Positions 5,884-13,523 of a stretch of 15,096 nucleotides of DNA are shown here, one piece after another. Both the position numbers and the translations under genes were made by a program. The notes below the pieces were generated by a model. That model ran no database searches. It was not told where the DNA came from and saw only the letters and a program-made list of their open reading frames with translations. Source of the stretch: JALSKU01 sp964556545 (GTDB taxonomy: Bacteria; Campylobacterota; Campylobacteria; Campylobacterales; JALSKU01); the NCBI GenBank assembly GCA_964556545.1, contig CAZKWE010000016.1, positions 1-15,096 on the forward strand, read 5' to 3'. Position 1 is the first letter of the stretch, and every line of letters starts with the position of its first letter.

Positions 5884-6671
5884 TAATCAACCTTTTTAAA
5901 TTCTTTTAATCTCTTACCTATATCAGTCTGTCTCATAAAATGCTCCCCGATTAAAAAAGCATCCACTCCTGCATCATGAAGTCTTTTTATAGTTTTTTTA
6001 TCATTTATTCCGCTTTCGGCAACTATAATCTTTCCGTTTGGTATAAGAGGTATAAGTTTTTCACAAAGGTGCATATCCATGTCAAATGTTTCAAGATTTC
6101 TGTGATTTATACCAATGATATCAGCTCCGGCATATATAGCTTTTTTAAGATCCTCTTTATCATGAATTTCTACCAATGCTTCCATGCCCAGATGTCTTGT
6201 ATAATTTAACAGTTCTTTTAACTCTTTTCTACTAAGAGCTTTGGCTATCAAAAGAACAAAATCCGCTCCATATACCAAAGCTTCTACAAGTTGATATTTG
6301 TCTATAATAAAATCTTTTCTAAGAAGAGGAGTACGAACATATCTTCTTATACCTGTAAGATATTCCAAATCGCCCTGGAAAAAAAACGGCTCAGTTAAAA
6401 CCGAAATTGCATTTGCTCCTGCTTTTTCATATTTTTGAGCAATAACCAAAGGATCAAAATTCTCTTTTATAACTCCTTTGCTTGGGCTTGCCTTTTTAAC
6501 TTCTGCTATTATTCTATAAGGATCATCTTTGGTAGAAGTCAGATACGGTTTTATATCTCTTGGCACAAAAGGGTTATAAGCAAGGCTCCTTCCAAGCCAA
6601 TCAAGCGAAAACTCTTTCTTCTTTTTTTCAAGCTCTTCTCTTGTTTTTTTTATAATATCATCAAGAATCAT
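5883..6671 (-). CDS. trpC: Indole-3-glycerol-phosphate synthase
   Basis: A 262-residue TIM barrel that closes the indole ring in tryptophan synthesis (CdRP to indole-3-glycerol phosphate). Catalytic residues of the family are all in place: Glu57 and Lys59 in 'AEVKKASPSKG', Lys119 in RKDF, Glu168 in 'EALVEIH', Asn189 in 'GINHRNL', and Glu219-Ser220 in AESGI. The length is normal and there is no fusion to TrpF, unlike the enterobacterial enzyme. It starts at an ATG one base after the stop of the TPR lipoprotein gene and ends in a TAATG overlap with the HIT gene. It therefore sits in a run unrelated to tryptophan, with trpD 5.5 kb away in another operon. No leader peptide or trp attenuator was seen. 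Confidence 0.97.
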   Translation of the reverse strand: MILDDIIKKTREELEKKKKEFSLDWLGRSLAYNPFVPRDIKPYLTSTKDDPYRIIAEVKKASPSKGVIKENFDPLVIAQKYEKAGANAISVLTEPFFFQGDLEYLTGIRRYVRTPLLRKDFIIDKYQLVEALVYGADFVLLIAKALSRKELKELLNYTRHLGMEALVEIHDKEDLKKAIYAGADIIGINHRNLETFDMDMHLCEKLIPLIPNGKIIVAESGINDKKTIKRLHDAGVDAFLIGEHFMRQTDIGKRLKEFKKVD

Positions 6672-6672
6672 T

Positions 6673-7944
6673 TTATTTTTTTTCCTTTATACATTTTTCT
6701 ATAGCATTTATATGTTTTTGCACTTCCTTGTCTTGGCTCATTTTTAAAACTCTTTTTATAAGTTTCTGAGCTTTTCTACACTTGCCTATTTTGTAGTAAC
6801 CCCAAGCAAGAGAATCAAGATAATAAGGAGAATCCGGATCAAATTTCAGTGCTTTTTTAACATATCCTATACCCTTTTTTATATCCAAATTATGATCAAT
6901 CAGCAAATATCCGTAATAATTTAAATAAAGTGGATCTTTTAAACCCTGCACCACTTTGGCAAATTTTTTTACAACCGAATTTAAAAGCTTTTTATCTTTA
7001 ATCGGATGACCTTCATACTCATATATAGCCATTCTTCCGAGATATTTTAAATTATGTGTTTTTTCATACAACTCTTTGGTTACTTTATATGCATTTTTAA
7101 AATCTTTCATGGATATGTATATATCCGCCAAGAGCTCTTTGTCAATATTGTTTTCTTTTAAAAATTTTACAGCCTCTTTTTTTTCTCCTTGATATATAAG
7201 AAGCTCCACGATTTTCCTTGCATATTTGTCATTTTTATAATTGTTATAAAGTCTTTTATAAACTGATATCAATCCATTTATATCTTTTTCTCTTGCATAT
7301 ATATCCAAAAGCTTAAAACAAACCTTTTTAGAACATCCTCTGAGCCTTGTATGAGTTTCGAGATATGCTATAGCTTCATCCTTTTTATTTAAAAAAAGAT
7401 AAAGAATATCAGCTATATTATTAAGTATATCTTCATTATATCTGATACTGTATGCTTTTTCAAAAGATTTATAAGAAAGTTCATAGTTTTTAAGAGATAA
7501 AAATACTGTCCCTGCAAATTTGTAATTTTCTTCAGTTTTAGAATTTTTAATCAGTTTTAAAGTCAAATCGGTTACTTTTTTATACTCTTTTTTAAATAAA
7601 AAGTATCTTATCAGTTCTCTTTTTAGTATATCATTTTGCGGATAATCTCTCAAGCCCTCGGTAACTAATTTATAAAAATTATTATACTCTTTCAATTTTG
7701 CACTTAAACTGATGGCATATTTTAAATATGCTATGTTTTTTGTATGGTTATACAGTTTCACAAAATATCTATATGCTCCTTTCAAATCCCCGTTTTGAGA
7801 TAACATAAATGCATACAAAAGATATTTGTTTTCATTTTTATACGGCTTTATTTTTACTATTTTCGGGGTTGGTTTTTTTGGAGCACATCCACTGTTAAAC
7901 AATAAAACAAATATGGAAAAAATTATCAGACTATACCTATACAC
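6673..7944 (-). CDS. TPR-repeat lipoprotein of unknown specific role
   Basis: From a GTG at 7944 (AAGAGG ten bases upstream) the protein has 423 residues. An N-terminal hydrophobic segment (about residues 5-17) ends in 'FNSGC', so Cys20 is a likely lipidated cysteine; Asn at -3 makes the lipobox imperfect. The rest is helical repeats rich in Lys and Tyr, with recognisable TPR units throughout. The clearest pair, about 340-405, reads 'YYGYLLIDHNLDIKKGIGYV' and 'PYYLDSLAWGYYKIGKCRKA', the form common in envelope-linked TPR proteins. It probably scaffolds a periplasmic or outer-membrane complex; no partner is identifiable. An upstream frame to 8004 would remove the signal sequence from the N-terminus and is less likely. 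The start overlaps the YkgJ-type gene by 19 bases, and trpC follows after one base. Confidence 0.82.
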   Translation of the reverse strand: MYRYSLIIFSIFVLLFNSGCAPKKPTPKIVKIKPYKNENKYLLYAFMLSQNGDLKGAYRYFVKLYNHTKNIAYLKYAISLSAKLKEYNNFYKLVTEGLRDYPQNDILKRELIRYFLFKKEYKKVTDLTLKLIKNSKTEENYKFAGTVFLSLKNYELSYKSFEKAYSIRYNEDILNNIADILYLFLNKKDEAIAYLETHTRLRGCSKKVCFKLLDIYAREKDINGLISVYKRLYNNYKNDKYARKIVELLIYQGEKKEAVKFLKENNIDKELLADIYISMKDFKNAYKVTKELYEKTHNLKYLGRMAIYEYEGHPIKDKKLLNSVVKKFAKVVQGLKDPLYLNYYGYLLIDHNLDIKKGIGYVKKALKFDPDSPYYLDSLAWGYYKIGKCRKAQKLIKRVLKMSQDKEVQKHINAIEKCIKEKK

Positions 7945-8300
7945 TCTTTTTTCACCTCTTTTATATGTGTTTTGAAATAATCCCAAAAAGGAAATGTTCT
8001 GCATTGCTCTGGTCTTACCTCATAAATTTGACAACTATTTTTTTTGTTATTAAAAAATATACACTCAAATTCACCGTTTATTTTTACTTCTTTTATACTG
8101 TATTTGTATTTTATCTTATTTAAATAATCTTTTCTAAAAATTTCTTCATCTAATTTTAAAAATTCAGCTATTTTTTTTATCTCTACATTATTAAGCCATA
8201 TATAGCCACTCTCACCTCTGCAGCATTTTCCGTTACATTCAAAGCATGCTGAAGGTTTAAAACCATATTCAAATCCTTCTTTTTTGATAATTTCACTCAT
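7926..8300 (-). CDS. YkgJ-family cysteine-cluster protein
   Basis: About 124 residues with the cysteine pattern of the YkgJ/UPF0153 family. Counting from ATG at 8300, Cys19-x2-Cys22-x3-Cys26-Cys27 is followed later by single cysteines in FEC, NSCQIYEVRPEQC ('RP..CR.FPFW') and KKEC. These probably bind zinc or an Fe-S cluster, and the biochemical function of the family is not established. The cysteine-rich head 'CFECNGKCCRGESGYIWL' and the 'RPEQCRTFPFWDYF' stretch are diagnostic. A GTG at 8312 would add four residues and overlap the upstream methyltransferase gene. The ATG one base after that gene's stop is preferred. Its 3' end overlaps the TPR lipoprotein start, so these genes are translationally linked. 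Confidence 0.83.
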   Translation of the reverse strand: MSEIIKKEGFEYGFKPSACFECNGKCCRGESGYIWLNNVEIKKIAEFLKLDEEIFRKDYLNKIKYKYSIKEVKINGEFECIFFNNKKNSCQIYEVRPEQCRTFPFWDYFKTHIKEVKKECIGIV

Positions 8301-8301
8301 T

Positions 8302-8994
8302 TTACAACTCACATTTTAAACTTTTTAATGCAATTTTTTTATAAATTTTCTTAACCTCTTTACTAAATTCACCGTTTGTATGAGTTATCAAAGGGGGTAA
8401 GCATTTCAACAAACTTTTTGAACTTTTTTTTGCCCGTATCTGTACAACGGTGGCATTTTTATCAAAGCCCGGATGAACATATCTTATATCATTTATCTTT
8501 ATTTTGTATTTCGAGAGTATCAAAAAAATTTTATCCGCTTCACATGCATCATAACAAAATATAAGCTCTCCTCTTGGTTTCAACAAAGAATTACACTTTT
8601 TTATAAATTCATCCGGAGGCAAAGAGTCATTGAACCGGCTTATTTTTTTTGATATATTTGAACTCTGTTTGCTTTTTCCTCTGTAAAAAGGCGGATTTGA
8701 TACTATAAAGTCAAATTTTTTATCAAAATCATATTTTAAAAAATCATTATATATAAATTTTGCTTCAAAATCATTATTTTTTGAATTGATACCGGATAAA
8801 AAAATATTATTTTTTTGTATATCTATACCGGTTAGTTTTACCTTAAAATTCTCTTTTATCAAAAGTCCAAGCACTCCGCATCCGCATCCTACATCAAGAA
8901 CCTCTCCCTTTGGAGAAAATTTTGTAATAAAATCATACAAAAAGAGTGTGTCGCTATTGTAACAATAACCGCCTTTTTCTTGGTAAATAAACAA
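8302..8994 (-). CDS. trmN6: Class I SAM methyltransferase, TrmN6-like (tRNA1Val m6A37)
   Basis: A 230-residue Rossmann methyltransferase with the SAM-binding motif VLDVGCGCG (32-40), an acidic 'GIDIQ' end of strand 2, and NPPF (100-103), the catalytic motif of N6-adenine and glutamine methyltransferases. The opening 'YQEKGGYCYNSDTLFL' corresponds to the 'Q...GYR.S.D.LLL' head of YfiC/TrmN6, which methylates A37 of tRNA1(Val). The exact tRNA target is inferred from family only. The start is TTG at 8994, with AAAAAGG about 11 bases upstream; no in-frame ATG lies nearby. It heads the minus-strand run and is divergent from kdsB across 58 bases. The basic C-terminal tail (KSLLKCL...KKIYKKIALKSLK) may help bind RNA. 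Confidence 0.78.
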   Translation of the reverse strand: MFIYQEKGGYCYNSDTLFLYDFITKFSPKGEVLDVGCGCGVLGLLIKENFKVKLTGIDIQKNNIFLSGINSKNNDFEAKFIYNDFLKYDFDKKFDFIVSNPPFYRGKSKQSSNISKKISRFNDSLPPDEFIKKCNSLLKPRGELIFCYDACEADKIFLILSKYKIKINDIRYVHPGFDKNATVVQIRAKKSSKSLLKCLPPLITHTNGEFSKEVKKIYKKIALKSLKCEL

Positions 8995-9000
8995 ATTTTC

Positions 9001-9047
9001 AATACCTTTTTGATATAGTTATACAGCATTTTATCAAAAAGGGTATT
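9001..9047. promoter_or_regulatory. Divergent promoter region with near-perfect inverted repeat
   Basis: AATACCTTTTTGATA (9001-9015) and TATCAAAAAGGGTATT (9032-9047) are inverted copies with a one-base difference, separated by 16 bases. The outer parts provide AAGG-type ribosome-binding sites for trmN6-like (minus) and kdsB (plus). The centre holds overlapping -10-like boxes (TATACA plus; TATAAC minus, 9019-9026). One transcription factor binding symmetrically, or simply two mirrored promoters, could explain it. Confidence 0.5.
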
Positions 9048-9052
9048 AAAAA

Positions 9053-9769
9053 ATGATAATTATACCGGCAAGATTAGCTTCCAATAGATTTCCCGGAAAA
9101 ATTTTAGCCAATATAAACGGCTTTCCAATGGTTATAGCCACAGCAAACAGAGTCAAAGATATTGATGAAGTTATCATTGCAACAGATTGCAATGAAGTTA
9201 TAAAAATTGCCAGGGATTACGGTTTTAAAGCCGTTATGACAAGCGATAAACATAAAAGTGGAACTGACAGAATAAATGAAGTAGCAAACAAATTAAACTT
9301 AAATGATGATGAAATTATAGTAAATGTACAGGCTGACGAACCTTTTATAGAACCATATATTATACAAAAAGTTATAGACAGACTTAAAAGCACAAAAGAA
9401 AAAAAAGAAGATATATTCATGGTAAGTTGCTATAAAATTATATCCGATAAAGAAGCAAATGATCCAAACCATGTAAAAGTTATAACTGATTTTAACGAAA
9501 ATGCCATTTACTTTTCAAGAAGTAAAATACCGTATGACAGGGAAAAATATAACAATTTTTATGGACACTTGGGAATTTACGGCTTTACCAAAAAAACTTT
9601 GGAAATTTTTTGTAATTTACCCTCTTCTCCTCTTGAAGACATAGAAAAACTTGAACAGTTACGAGCCGTATACTACGGCAAAAAAATAGCCATGATAAAA
9701 GTAGAAAGCAAAAGTTTTGGCATAGATACGAAAGAGGATTTGCAACGGGCATTATATACTTTAATGTAA
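9053..9769 (+). CDS. kdsB: 3-deoxy-manno-octulosonate cytidylyltransferase (CMP-Kdo synthetase)
   Basis: A 238-residue cytoplasmic nucleotidyltransferase that activates Kdo with CTP for lipid A-Kdo assembly. Family motifs are complete: 'PARLASNRFPGK' (5-16) for CTP phosphate binding, 'HKSGTDRI' (67-74), 'NVQADEPF' (91-98) with the metal-binding Asp95, LEQLR near the C-terminus, and the late 'FGIDTKEDL' with the second metal aspartate. The length matches the family. ATG is preceded by AAAGGG nine bases upstream, inside an inverted repeat. It is the only gene of its transcription unit here: divergent from the trmN6-like gene and convergent with rpoN, whose stop lies only four bases away. Confidence 0.97.
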   Translation: MIIIPARLASNRFPGKILANINGFPMVIATANRVKDIDEVIIATDCNEVIKIARDYGFKAVMTSDKHKSGTDRINEVANKLNLNDDEIIVNVQADEPFIEPYIIQKVIDRLKSTKEKKEDIFMVSCYKIISDKEANDPNHVKVITDFNENAIYFSRSKIPYDREKYNNFYGHLGIYGFTKKTLEIFCNLPSSPLEDIEKLEQLRAVYYGKKIAMIKVESKSFGIDTKEDLQRALYTLM

Positions 9770-9773
9770 ATTT

Positions 9774-11018
9774 TTAAAAGTTACCTTTAAACATATACAG
9801 TTTTTTTCTTTCGCTTGAGCCGGCAATGCCCATCTGTTTTCTGTATTTTGTGATGGTTCTTCGTACTATTTTTATACCAAATTTTTCTTCAATCTGCTTA
9901 AGTATTTTCATATCACTTACAGGTTTTTTTCTGTCTTCATTTTTTATCAAATTTGCAATAAATTCTTTTATAGATGCACTTGAAATATCTTCATCTATTG
10001 CAGTACTAAAAAAGTCTTTCAATGCAAATATGCCTCTGTTGCAAGATAGATATTTATTTGAAATTGCTCTTGATATAGTAGAAGGATTTCTATCTAATTC
10101 TTCTGCTAAATCTTTTAATTTCATGGGTTTTATGGCTCCTCCTTTAAAAAAGTCATATTGGTATTCAAGTATCATTAAACCTATCTTGTAAAGTGTAGCT
10201 TTTCTCATCTCAAGAGCATCAACCAAATCTTTAGCACTCTTTATTTTTTGTTTTATATATTCATTGTTTTCGTTGACTCCGTCAATATCAAGGATAACCT
10301 GAGGATAAAAAGAACTGTTTATATCAATCTCAATGCCACTTTTGGTTTCATTTATATAGATATCCGGTATTATCTGTTTTGACTCTTGCATATACTCTAT
10401 AGCGGGAGGATTTTTAAATTTTTTTATAATATTTATAGCTTCTTCAAATCCATCTTCATTGCAAAATTCCTGCATATTTTCAAAATTATATATAAGTTTT
10501 TTTACAAGCATACTTATATCTGTATCAATTTCAAAATCATTTAACTGAAAAAGAAAACTTTCAAACATATCTTTGGCACCTACACCAACAGGTTCCATAT
10601 AAGAAAATCTATGTCTTATTTTCTCAATAGTTTTTGGATCACATTCCATATCTTCTGCCATTTTATCAATATTTCCTTCGAAATAACCCTCTACATTGAT
10701 ATTTTCTATGATAGTATATGCGATTTGCTGTGATTTGGAAGTAGGAAAAATCGGTGGGGATACTTGTTCGTACAAAACTTCATAAAGAGATTTTTTACTA
10801 AAACTCAATGATTCGATAATTTCACCGGTATGTGCTTTGTCATTATAAAAAAAACTTCGTTCAAAACCTGATTTGATTGAAATAAAAGGATTTTCTTCTA
10901 CAAAAGGTTCAAGAACATCATCAAGAGATTCGATATCAGCCTGAAGTATGGGAAGCCAACTTCTTAGTGTTGAAGAAAGTGAAAGTTTGGTAGTTTGAGT
11001 CTGCCTTAACTTCACCAC
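9774..11018 (-). CDS. rpoN: RNA polymerase sigma-54 factor
   Basis: A 414-residue sigma-54, short compared with proteobacterial members near 470 but close to Campylobacter RpoN. Region I, which contacts activators, is 'LRQTQTTKLSLSSTLRSW' through 'VEENPF' (4-45). The core-binding region includes 'MEPVGVGAKDMFE' (141-153). The helix-turn-helix is 'LKDLAEELDRNPSTISRAIS' (301-320), and the RpoN box 'RRTITKYRKQM' (386-396) recognises the -24 element. In Campylobacterota sigma-54 drives mid-class flagellar genes, so that is the likely regulon. It starts at GTG 11018 or the adjacent GTG 11015; GGAG is four or seven bases upstream. It begins nine bases after lptB. No -24/-12 promoter was found in the window. 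Confidence 0.96.
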   Translation of the reverse strand: MVKLRQTQTTKLSLSSTLRSWLPILQADIESLDDVLEPFVEENPFISIKSGFERSFFYNDKAHTGEIIESLSFSKKSLYEVLYEQVSPPIFPTSKSQQIAYTIIENINVEGYFEGNIDKMAEDMECDPKTIEKIRHRFSYMEPVGVGAKDMFESFLFQLNDFEIDTDISMLVKKLIYNFENMQEFCNEDGFEEAINIIKKFKNPPAIEYMQESKQIIPDIYINETKSGIEIDINSSFYPQVILDIDGVNENNEYIKQKIKSAKDLVDALEMRKATLYKIGLMILEYQYDFFKGGAIKPMKLKDLAEELDRNPSTISRAISNKYLSCNRGIFALKDFFSTAIDEDISSASIKEFIANLIKNEDRKKPVSDMKILKQIEEKFGIKIVRRTITKYRKQMGIAGSSERKKLYMFKGNF

Positions 11019-11027
11019 CTTTCTCCG

Positions 11028-11750
11028 TTATAACTTAAAATTACTACCTAAGTAGTATGTTCTGACAAGTTTATTTTCAAATATTTCATTTGCACTGCCG
11101 CTTGCCAAAAGTGAGCCATCTTTTATAACATAAGCTTTATCGCATATAGATAAAGTTTCTCTTACATTATGGTCTGTTATGAGTATGCCTATTTTTAAAT
11201 TTGATAACTCTTTTATAATATTTTGTATATCGGCAACTGCTATCGGATCCACTCCTGCAAACGGTTCATCTAAAAGTAAAAATTTCGGCTTTAGCGACAA
11301 AGCCCTTGCAATTTCGCATCTTCGCCTCTCTCCTCCGCTTAGATTTTGAGCTTTTCTTCTTCTTATAGGCTCTATATTTAAAAGTTCCAGCAATTCATCT
11401 ACTCTTTTATCAACTTCTTCTTTTGTTTTATAAACAACTTCACAAGCCAAAGCGATATTTTCTTCAACACTCAAATCTTTAAATATGCTTGATTCTTGAG
11501 GAAGATATCCTATACCCATTTTTGCTCTTTTATGCAAAGGCAAAAGCGAAATATCTTGATTGTCAAGATATATTTTTCCGTTTGTTGCTTCTATAAGACC
11601 GCATATCATATAAAATGTTGTAGTTTTTCCAGCCCCGTTTGGCCCTAAAAGTCCTACAATTTCACCACTTTTTACTTCAAGCGATATATCATTTATAATC
11701 TTTGTCTTTTTTATAATTTTCTCTAAATGTTGAACTTTTAACTTATGCAT
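11028..11750 (-). CDS. lptB: Lipopolysaccharide export ABC transporter ATPase
   Basis: A 240-residue ABC ATPase that powers LPS extraction from the inner membrane by LptFG and transfer to LptC/A. The nucleotide sites are complete: Walker A GPNGAGKTT (36-44), Q-loop Gln85, signature LSGGE (137-141), Walker B 'FLLLDEPFAGVDP' (157-169) and H-loop His194 in ITDHNVRE. 'FAGVDPIAV' and 'DHNVRETLSICDKAYVI' are characteristic of LptB rather than amino-acid LivF-type ATPases. Its ATG overlaps the tsaE stop by eight bases (ATGCATAA), and rpoN follows. The tsaE-lptB-rpoN order is the one known from Campylobacter, and the lptB-rpoN link occurs in many Proteobacteria. Confidence 0.95.
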   Translation of the reverse strand: MHKLKVQHLEKIIKKTKIINDISLEVKSGEIVGLLGPNGAGKTTTFYMICGLIEATNGKIYLDNQDISLLPLHKRAKMGIGYLPQESSIFKDLSVEENIALACEVVYKTKEEVDKRVDELLELLNIEPIRRRKAQNLSGGERRRCEIARALSLKPKFLLLDEPFAGVDPIAVADIQNIIKELSNLKIGILITDHNVRETLSICDKAYVIKDGSLLASGSANEIFENKLVRTYYLGSNFKL

Positions 11751-12156
11751 TTATATAATACTCTCTTTTATCATTTTTTATCAAAATTTTAACTTTTATA
11801 TTATCCATACCCACACTTTCAAGTAGTTTTTCCAAATCATCATCTCCCCACTCTACAAAATGGATCCCTTCTTTTTCAAGTTCTTCAAGCAAACCAAGAG
11901 AGATAAAATCATCCAAAGTCGTATTGTAAACATCATAATGATATATTTTGTCCGCATATTGACTTTGAAGTGAAAATGTAGGACTGGTAACTTTGTCTTT
12001 TATGCCGAGTGATTGAACATAGGCTTTTACCAAAGTGGTTTTACCGCTTGCCAAATCTCCTTGAAGTAAAACAACGATATTTTTTCCTTCAATCACCTGC
12101 TTTAATTTATCAACAACAACCCCTATTTCATCAAGTCCGCATTCTATTTTACCCAC
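11743..12156 (-). CDS. tsaE: tRNA t6A37 synthesis ATPase TsaE
   Basis: A 137-residue P-loop ATPase of the TsaBDE complex, which transfers threonylcarbamoyl to A37 of ANN-decoding tRNAs. The Walker A motif is GDLASGKTT (33-41). The family-specific TSPTF (57-61), HYDVY (73-77) and FVEWGD (100-105) stretches identify it as TsaE rather than another small kinase. The start is GTG, one base after the trpD stop TAG, with TTAGG in the trpD tail serving as ribosome-binding site. The 3' end overlaps lptB. TsaB and TsaD are not in the window. Confidence 0.94.
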   Translation of the reverse strand: MGKIECGLDEIGVVVDKLKQVIEGKNIVVLLQGDLASGKTTLVKAYVQSLGIKDKVTSPTFSLQSQYADKIYHYDVYNTTLDDFISLGLLEELEKEGIHFVEWGDDDLEKLLESVGMDNIKVKILIKNDKREYYINA

Positions 12157-12157
12157 G

Positions 12158-13144
12158 CTATGAACCTAATTGATTTGATATCTTTATAATTTCATCAAGT
12201 TTTTCTTTTGCCTTGCCGCTGTCTATAGCATCTTTTGCCATTTCTATACCTTCTTTGATATCTCTTGCCTTTGAGTCAACAAATAAAGCAGTTCCTGCAT
12301 TAAGTAAAACTATATCTCTTTTTGCACCCTTTTCTTTTCCGCTTAGTATATTATTGGTAATTTGTGCATTTTCTTTTGCATTTCCTCCTTTGATATTCTC
12401 CTTGGAGTAAAGTTTAAAACCAAAATTTTGAGGATCTATAATAAAATCTGTTGTTCTTCTTTCTTTTAACAAGGTTGCATATGTTATATCACAAATACTG
12501 ATTTCGTCCAATCCGTCTCTACTGCTGACAGCTATGGCACTTTTAGTATCAAGCATACTAAGTCCCGTAATGATTCTGTTTAAGAATTTGTCACTAAAAA
12601 CACCTATGAGATATTTTTTTGCTCCTGCCGGATTTGTCAAAGGTCCTAATATATTAAAAATAGTTCTGTGGCTTAAACTTTTTCGAACAGGCATAATATA
12701 TTTCATAGCCGGATGGTGATTTATAGCAAACAAAAAAGTAAATCCGCACTCTTTTAGCATAAGAGTTTGTTCCTTTATATTTAAATTGAGATTGATTCCC
12801 AATGCTTCAAGCATATCCGCACTTCCGCTACTGCTTGTTATAGCCCTGTTGCCATGTTTGGCAACTGCACAGCCAAGAGTCGGCAAAAGAAGTGCGACCG
12901 TACTTGATATATTAAAACTGTTACTTTTGTCGCCGCCTGTTCCGACTATATCGATAAGTTTATCTTTTAACTCTTCGTCTATATCAAGCTTCAATGAATA
13001 TTCTCTCATAACTTCCGTAGCTGCGGCTATCTCTTCGGCACTCTCGCCTCTTTTGTACAATTCTACCAAAAATTCTCTTGCCTCATTTTCATCCATTCTG
13101 CCTTCAAACAGTTTCTCAAATTGTTTTTTTGCTTCATCAAACAT
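12158..13144 (-). CDS. trpD: Anthranilate phosphoribosyltransferase
   Basis: A 328-residue enzyme that joins anthranilate to PRPP, the second step of the tryptophan branch. PRPP and metal motifs are GTGGD (68-72), NSFNIS (75-80) and KHGNR (96-100). The anthranilate channel region 'HHPAMKYIMPVRKSL' through 'RTIFNILGPLTNPAG' is textbook for TrpD and separates it from pyrimidine phosphorylases. There is no N-terminal glutaminase fusion. The ATG lies inside the end of the S4-domain gene (eight-base overlap, ATGTTTGA), so the two are coupled, and tsaE follows after one base. It is isolated from other trp genes, with trpC 5.5 kb away in another run. Confidence 0.97.
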   Translation of the reverse strand: MFDEAKKQFEKLFEGRMDENEAREFLVELYKRGESAEEIAAATEVMREYSLKLDIDEELKDKLIDIVGTGGDKSNSFNISSTVALLLPTLGCAVAKHGNRAITSSSGSADMLEALGINLNLNIKEQTLMLKECGFTFLFAINHHPAMKYIMPVRKSLSHRTIFNILGPLTNPAGAKKYLIGVFSDKFLNRIITGLSMLDTKSAIAVSSRDGLDEISICDITYATLLKERRTTDFIIDPQNFGFKLYSKENIKGGNAKENAQITNNILSGKEKGAKRDIVLLNAGTALFVDSKARDIKEGIEMAKDAIDSGKAKEKLDEIIKISNQLGS

Positions 13145-13388
13145 TTTTTATCCTCACATATTCATCTTTTTTACTTTTCGGTATGCTTTTTGTTGTTGGT
13201 ATTTTTAAAACTTCATACACTTCTGTTTTATCAAGATATTTTATTTCTATGGTATCTCCGATTTTAACCTCTTTGGCAGGTTTTGCAATTTTGCCGTTTA
13301 TGCTGACTACTCCGCTTTTACACATATCTTCCGACACCGCTCTTCTTTTTGTTATATTTACACTGTTTAAAAATTTATCTACTCTCAT
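13137..13388 (-). CDS. S4-domain RNA-binding protein, RqcP/Hsp15-like
   Basis: An 83-residue protein consisting almost only of an S4 RNA-binding fold: 'MRVDKFLNSVNITKRRAVSED', then 'GVVSINGKIAKPAKEVKIGD'. Length and sequence resemble Bacillus RqcP (YabO), which binds stalled 50S subunits with RqcH during alanine tailing. E. coli Hsp15 is a longer relative with a similar role. The Lys/Arg-rich tail fits rRNA or tRNA contact. AAAGGA precedes ATG by five bases. It is the first gene of the trpD-tsaE-lptB-rpoN run. Assignment to RqcP versus a generic S4 protein would depend on an RqcH homologue elsewhere in the genome. Confidence 0.85.
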   Translation of the reverse strand: MRVDKFLNSVNITKRRAVSEDMCKSGVVSINGKIAKPAKEVKIGDTIEIKYLDKTEVYEVLKIPTTKSIPKSKKDEYVRIKNV

Positions 13389-13412
13389 ACAATTCCTTTC
13401 AATCGGACTACT

Positions 13413-13420
13413 ATTTTATA
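13413..13420 (-). promoter_or_regulatory. Probable -10 region for the S4-trpD-tsaE-lptB-rpoN operon
   Basis: Minus strand TATAAAAT, about 25 bases before the S4-protein ATG and followed by the AAAGGA ribosome-binding site. It lies in the 135-base divergent gap shared with the DUF59 gene. No -35 is recognisable. Confidence 0.4.
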
Positions 13421-13490
13421 AAAAGTTTTCGTAAAAACGGCTTATATTTGGTATGAAATTTGCTTATTTTGCTAATTTTTAAAAAAGTGA

Positions 13491-13496
13491 TATAAT
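13491..13496 (+). promoter_or_regulatory. Probable -10 box for the DUF59 gene
   Basis: TATAAT preceded by GTGA and an upstream T/A-rich track with T runs, the usual look of sigma-70 promoters in Campylobacterota. It is 28 bases upstream of the ATG, with GAGG (13512-13515) as a ribosome-binding site eight bases before the start. Confidence 0.55.
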
Positions 13497-13523
13497 TTCA
13501 GAAATAAAATCGAGGATAATAAT

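Noticed and set aside
7945..8004. Longer start for the TPR protein at 8004
   Set aside because: It would put about 20 extra residues before the signal sequence and overlap the YkgJ-type gene much more. The GTG at 7944 has a ribosome-binding site and gives a proper lipoprotein signal.
13272..13290. Possible sigma-54 promoter (TGGCAG followed by TTGC)
   Set aside because: Spacing between the GG and GC elements is too short, and it lies inside the S4-protein gene on the opposite strand.
12786..13434. Plus-strand open frames of 118-140 codons opposite trpD and the S4 gene
   Set aside because: They are antisense to well-conserved genes, have low-complexity Ser/Leu/Phe-rich products and no convincing ribosome-binding sites.
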